37,706 nt of DNA. Source: Bacteroidota bacterium (GTDB lineage: Bacteria; Bacteroidota; Bacteroidia; Sphingobacteriales; Sphingobacteriaceae). Shown one piece after another: positions 35,220 through 37,706 of the stretch (position 1 is its first letter; each line of letters begins with the position of its first letter). The notes under the pieces were generated by a model that did not search any database, was not told where the DNA came from, and worked only from the letters and a program-made list of their open reading frames with translations. The DNA is taken from positions 1-37,706 of the forward strand of contig JABDGE010000032.1 of NCBI GenBank assembly GCA_013286235.1, read 5' to 3'. Both the position numbers and the translations under genes were made by a program.

Positions 35220-36640
35220 ATAGTTGGTTTTAAGCTTTCATAAAGATTAATATATTCTTTTGCCGACCGGTCCCAGGAAAAGTCGAGCGCCATCATCAAT
35301 TTTTGCAGACGCTCCAGGTGCGCGGTATTTTTATAAAGGGTGATGGCCCGGGTTACAGAATGGCAAATATCTTCCACACTGGCATTATTGTAACAAATGC
35401 CGTATCCGCCGTCGTCGCCGAAATCGATCACGGTATCTTTTAGCCCGCCTGTACGCCTTACCATCGGGCAGGTGCCATACCGCAGCGCATAAAGCTGGTT
35501 AAGCCCGCAGGGCTCAACCCTCGATGGCATCAGTAAAAAGTCGGATCCTGCATAGATCAGGTGTGCGAGGGACTCGTCGTAACCGATAAAAATATTGCAT
35601 TGATCACTGTAAAAGTTTCTTAATTCAATTAGCTCACGCTCATTGTCTTTTTCACCGGCGCCCAGCAGCAGAAAGTTGAACTGGCCAGGATGTTCGTTAA
35701 AGCTTTCTTCCAGGGCGGCGGCCAGCAGATCGGCGCCTTTTTCAAACACCAGCCGGCCGATAAAAGATATAAGCGGCCTGTCAGGAGATAATCCAAACCG
35801 GCTGCACAAAGCTTCTTTGTTTACTCTTTTGCCGGCCGTGATCTGTTTGATAGTGAATTTGCCGGGGATCATGGCATCCGTTTTAGGATTCCATACCTCC
35901 GTATCAATGCCGTTAATGATGCCGCTGCCCTTGTGCCCTTCCAGGTAAAAAAGGTACTCCAGCCCGTTCGATTGAAGCGACAGTTCAGTTAGGTAAGTCG
36001 GCGAAACCGTAGTGTATCGCCAGCAGCATTTAACCGCTGCTGCAAGCGGGTTAATAGAGCCACCCCAGTCAAGCAAACCCGTGGTGCTCATATCGATTTC
36101 GGGCAGGTATGATAATTTGTTCCAGCCAAAAGCGCCATGGTATTGCCCGTTGTGGATAGTGAGCACCGTGGGTGTATTGGCAAGCCGGGTGTACAGGCGC
36201 GAATGCTGCAGTAAATAGGGAACTAATCCGGAGTGATGATCATGACAGTGGATAATATCAGGCGTTTGTTGCGAATAACTTATCCAATCCAGGAACGCAA
36301 TCTGGAAGGCAATGAACTGGTCGGTTTCATCCGGGTATTGATAAACTTCTTCTCTATCGATCAATCCGGGTATTTTAACGAGGTATAGCTCAAAGCCCAG
36401 TTTATCCGTTGACTCTTTTAAGATTTCAAAATAGAGCCTGCGGGTACCCAATAATGTCGAGGCCCGGAACACAATATCAAAAGTGTTTTCCTGTGTAAAC
36501 TTCCGGTTATAAAAGGGCATTACCACCGCAGCCTGCAAGCCGGCCCGGTTTTGGTATTTCGGCAATGCGCCCACCACATCGGCCAGCCCGCCTACTTTGG
36601 CAACTGGATAACATTCGGCGCTCAGGTGAAAAACTCGCAT
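35216..36640 (-). CDS. glgA: Glycogen synthase (ADP-glucose type, GT5)
   Basis: 474 residues. It transfers glucose from ADP-glucose to the growing alpha-1,4-glucan in the cytoplasm. The N-terminal MRVFHLSAECYPVAKVGGLADVVGALP holds the ADP-glucose-binding loop in the form K-V-G-G-L, where E. coli has K-T-G-G-L. Later motifs are HCHDHHSGLVPYLL, TIHNGQYHGAFGW, INGIDTEVWNP, ISFIGRLVFEKGADLL, and the donor-site segment MPSRVEPCGLNQLYALRYGT with RRTGGLKDTV. It is the first gene of the glgA-glgC operon. No branching enzyme, phosphorylase or debranching gene is in the window. I could not assign a convincing promoter in the 260 bp before it. Confidence 0.96.
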   Translation of the reverse strand: MRVFHLSAECYPVAKVGGLADVVGALPKYQNRAGLQAAVVMPFYNRKFTQENTFDIVFRASTLLGTRRLYFEILKESTDKLGFELYLVKIPGLIDREEVYQYPDETDQFIAFQIAFLDWISYSQQTPDIIHCHDHHSGLVPYLLQHSRLYTRLANTPTVLTIHNGQYHGAFGWNKLSYLPEIDMSTTGLLDWGGSINPLAAAVKCCWRYTTVSPTYLTELSLQSNGLEYLFYLEGHKGSGIINGIDTEVWNPKTDAMIPGKFTIKQITAGKRVNKEALCSRFGLSPDRPLISFIGRLVFEKGADLLAAALEESFNEHPGQFNFLLLGAGEKDNERELIELRNFYSDQCNIFIGYDESLAHLIYAGSDFLLMPSRVEPCGLNQLYALRYGTCPMVRRTGGLKDTVIDFGDDGGYGICYNNASVEDICHSVTRAITLYKNTAHLERLQKLMMALDFSWDRSAKEYINLYESLKPTI

Positions 36641-36900
36641 AAGGTAAATATTGGCTGAATTTAAGCAAAAGAATTCCTCAAAGAAACAAATGCGTACGCA
36701 TAATATGTTTTAGAAAATGATTTTTATTATTTGTTCAGCCGCAGGCGAGGTTCGTTTGGAGAATAGAATCCGAATGCCGGTTTTATTGAAATAACTTCAT
36801 AAAATCGGTGTTTTTTTATGGCGTAATTATGGATTTGTTAATTGCCGACCCGCCTTTCGCCACTAACCTGCTAAAGGCACATGGAATGCGGGTATAAACC
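36641..36900. other. 260-bp gap between glgA and the Uma2 gene
   Basis: I see no gene, no strong palindrome and no clean terminator here. The stretch near glgA is AT-rich and should hold its promoter. Confidence 0.5.
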
Positions 36901-37452
36901 TTAAAAAGTTATTTCGCATTGTAAAAGGTCGGATCGCAGTTGTCCAATCGCCTCATAAGTTTGCAGGTAGGCCCCGGATGAGTTAAGGGTAAGTAAAGTG
37001 GTCTTTTTGTTCCCCGGGTCGGTCATGAAATATTCCTTCACACCGGCTTTCTCGTATAAAGTTCTTTTGCGTTGGGTATCATACGCCCTATTTGTCGAAA
37101 TTATTTCAATGATGAGCGATGGAACGCCATGTACGCCGTTTTTTTGAAGAATGCTTTTTTCTTCATTTAAAACCACAAACAAATCGGGTTGAACCACCGA
37201 TTGGTATTGCTCAAAATAAACATCAAACGGAGCTGTAAGCAAAACGCCGACGGAGTTTTCATTTAAGAATTGGAACAGGACGGCTGTCAGTTTGATCAAA
37301 ATCGACTGATGTTCCATCGAGGGTGAAGGCGCCATAATTAATTCATCGAATATAACTTCACAGCGCGTACCCTCGGGCAGCATCTCATAAACCTCCATCG
37401 CCGTTGCTGGTATCTCGGATAAGATATTTTTATATTTCTGCTGATCGTGCAT
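36901..37452 (-). CDS. Uma2-family (DUF820) restriction-endonuclease-fold protein
   Basis: 183 residues, standard for Uma2 proteins. The PD-(D/E)xK-like core is visible: acidic Asp90 in VVQPDLFVV, Glu116 in PSLIIEIIS, then the family pattern YDTQRKRTLYEKAGVKEYFMTDP, where a conserved lysine and tyrosine follow. The family is very common in cyanobacteria and Bacteroidota, often in many copies, and is predicted to be a nuclease. Its real substrate and role are not settled. It stands alone on the minus strand with no partner, so neither a restriction nor a toxin-antitoxin context is evident. Confidence 0.9.
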   Translation of the reverse strand: MHDQQKYKNILSEIPATAMEVYEMLPEGTRCEVIFDELIMAPSPSMEHQSILIKLTAVLFQFLNENSVGVLLTAPFDVYFEQYQSVVQPDLFVVLNEEKSILQKNGVHGVPSLIIEIISTNRAYDTQRKRTLYEKAGVKEYFMTDPGNKKTTLLTLNSSGAYLQTYEAIGQLRSDLLQCEITF

Positions 37453-37549
37453 TTTCCCGTTAAACTGGCGCTTTATACGAATATAAATATTTACGACTAA
37501 AGTTTATTCATGAGGCACGTATCCCTTCTGTATAACTAAAGTCTAAAAG

Positions 37550-37655
37550 TTTAACCACGGAGGGCACGGAGGAGGCACAGAGGCCACAGAGCCTGTATAG
37601 TTTGCGAGTTTTTTCTCTGTGTTCTCTACTGCATTCTTTGCGATCTGTGGTTAAA
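37550..37655. repeat. Intergenic element with 9-bp terminal inverted repeats
   Basis: It begins TTTAACCAC (37550-37558) and ends GTGGTTAAA (37647-37655), exact inverted copies. Inside, a CACGGAGG / CACAGAGGCCACAGAG stretch on the left is mirrored by TTTTCTCTGTGTTCTCT on the right, so the element can fold over most of its 106 bp. No coding frame. It resembles small palindromic elements seen widely in environmental genomes. Confidence 0.55.
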
Positions 37656-37706
37656 GTTAAATTGATTTTTAAACAGTCATTTTAGCCGAAACCTCAGTAG
37701 CAGCTT

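Noticed and set aside
36641..36690. TTTG-N19-TACCTTAT as a promoter of glgA
   Set aside because: The -7 candidate overlaps the glgA start codon itself, so transcription would begin inside the gene; it also misses the last two consensus bases.

Overview
The window looks like a chromosomal segment from a Bacteroidota bacterium, most probably family Sphingobacteriaceae (Mucilaginibacter or Pedobacter-like). The support is: type IX secretion (T9SS) type A sorting domains at the ends of giant surface proteins, periplasmic propeller (Reg_prop/Y_Y_Y) sensor proteins, TAnnTTTG promoter elements instead of sigma70 boxes, no clear Shine-Dalgarno sequences, and intergenic micro-repeats. The genus is inferred, not proven. 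No tRNA, rRNA, CRISPR array, integrase or transposase was seen.

Bases 1-24800 form a surface-protein and signalling island. A minus-strand propeller sensor runs off the left edge (1-922). Divergent from it is a giant secreted NHL/Ig-like protein gene (1056-13362). It is split into two reading frames by one extra base in a run of eight G (9189-9196); removing one G gives a single 4101-residue protein with a signal peptide and a T9SS tail. A 745-bp non-coding stretch with two to three copies of a 212-268 bp repeat follows. Next are a propeller histidine kinase (14108-17086) and a NarL/LuxR response regulator (17145-17792), which probably form one signalling pair. A second giant NHL/Ig protein (18166-24792) shares its whole C-terminal third with the first. 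The sensor pair therefore sits between two paralogous surface proteins. A link between them is plausible but is inference.

Bases 25300-37500 are ordinary housekeeping and accessory genes: fumarase class II (fumC), a small lipoprotein, an S1/P1-type secreted nuclease, a low-molecular-weight protein tyrosine phosphatase, a GNAT acetyltransferase convergent with it, histidyl-tRNA synthetase (hisS) with an AT-rich insert, a secreted family-10-like glycosyl hydrolase, a membrane-anchored coiled-coil protein with a clear terminator, the glycogen pair glgA-glgC, and a Uma2-family nuclease-like protein.

A theme across the window is the intergenic DNA. Almost every gap holds degenerate short repeats or small palindromes, and in at least two places (the fumC C-terminus and the signal peptide of the neighbouring lipoprotein) such DNA seems to have become protein-coding.
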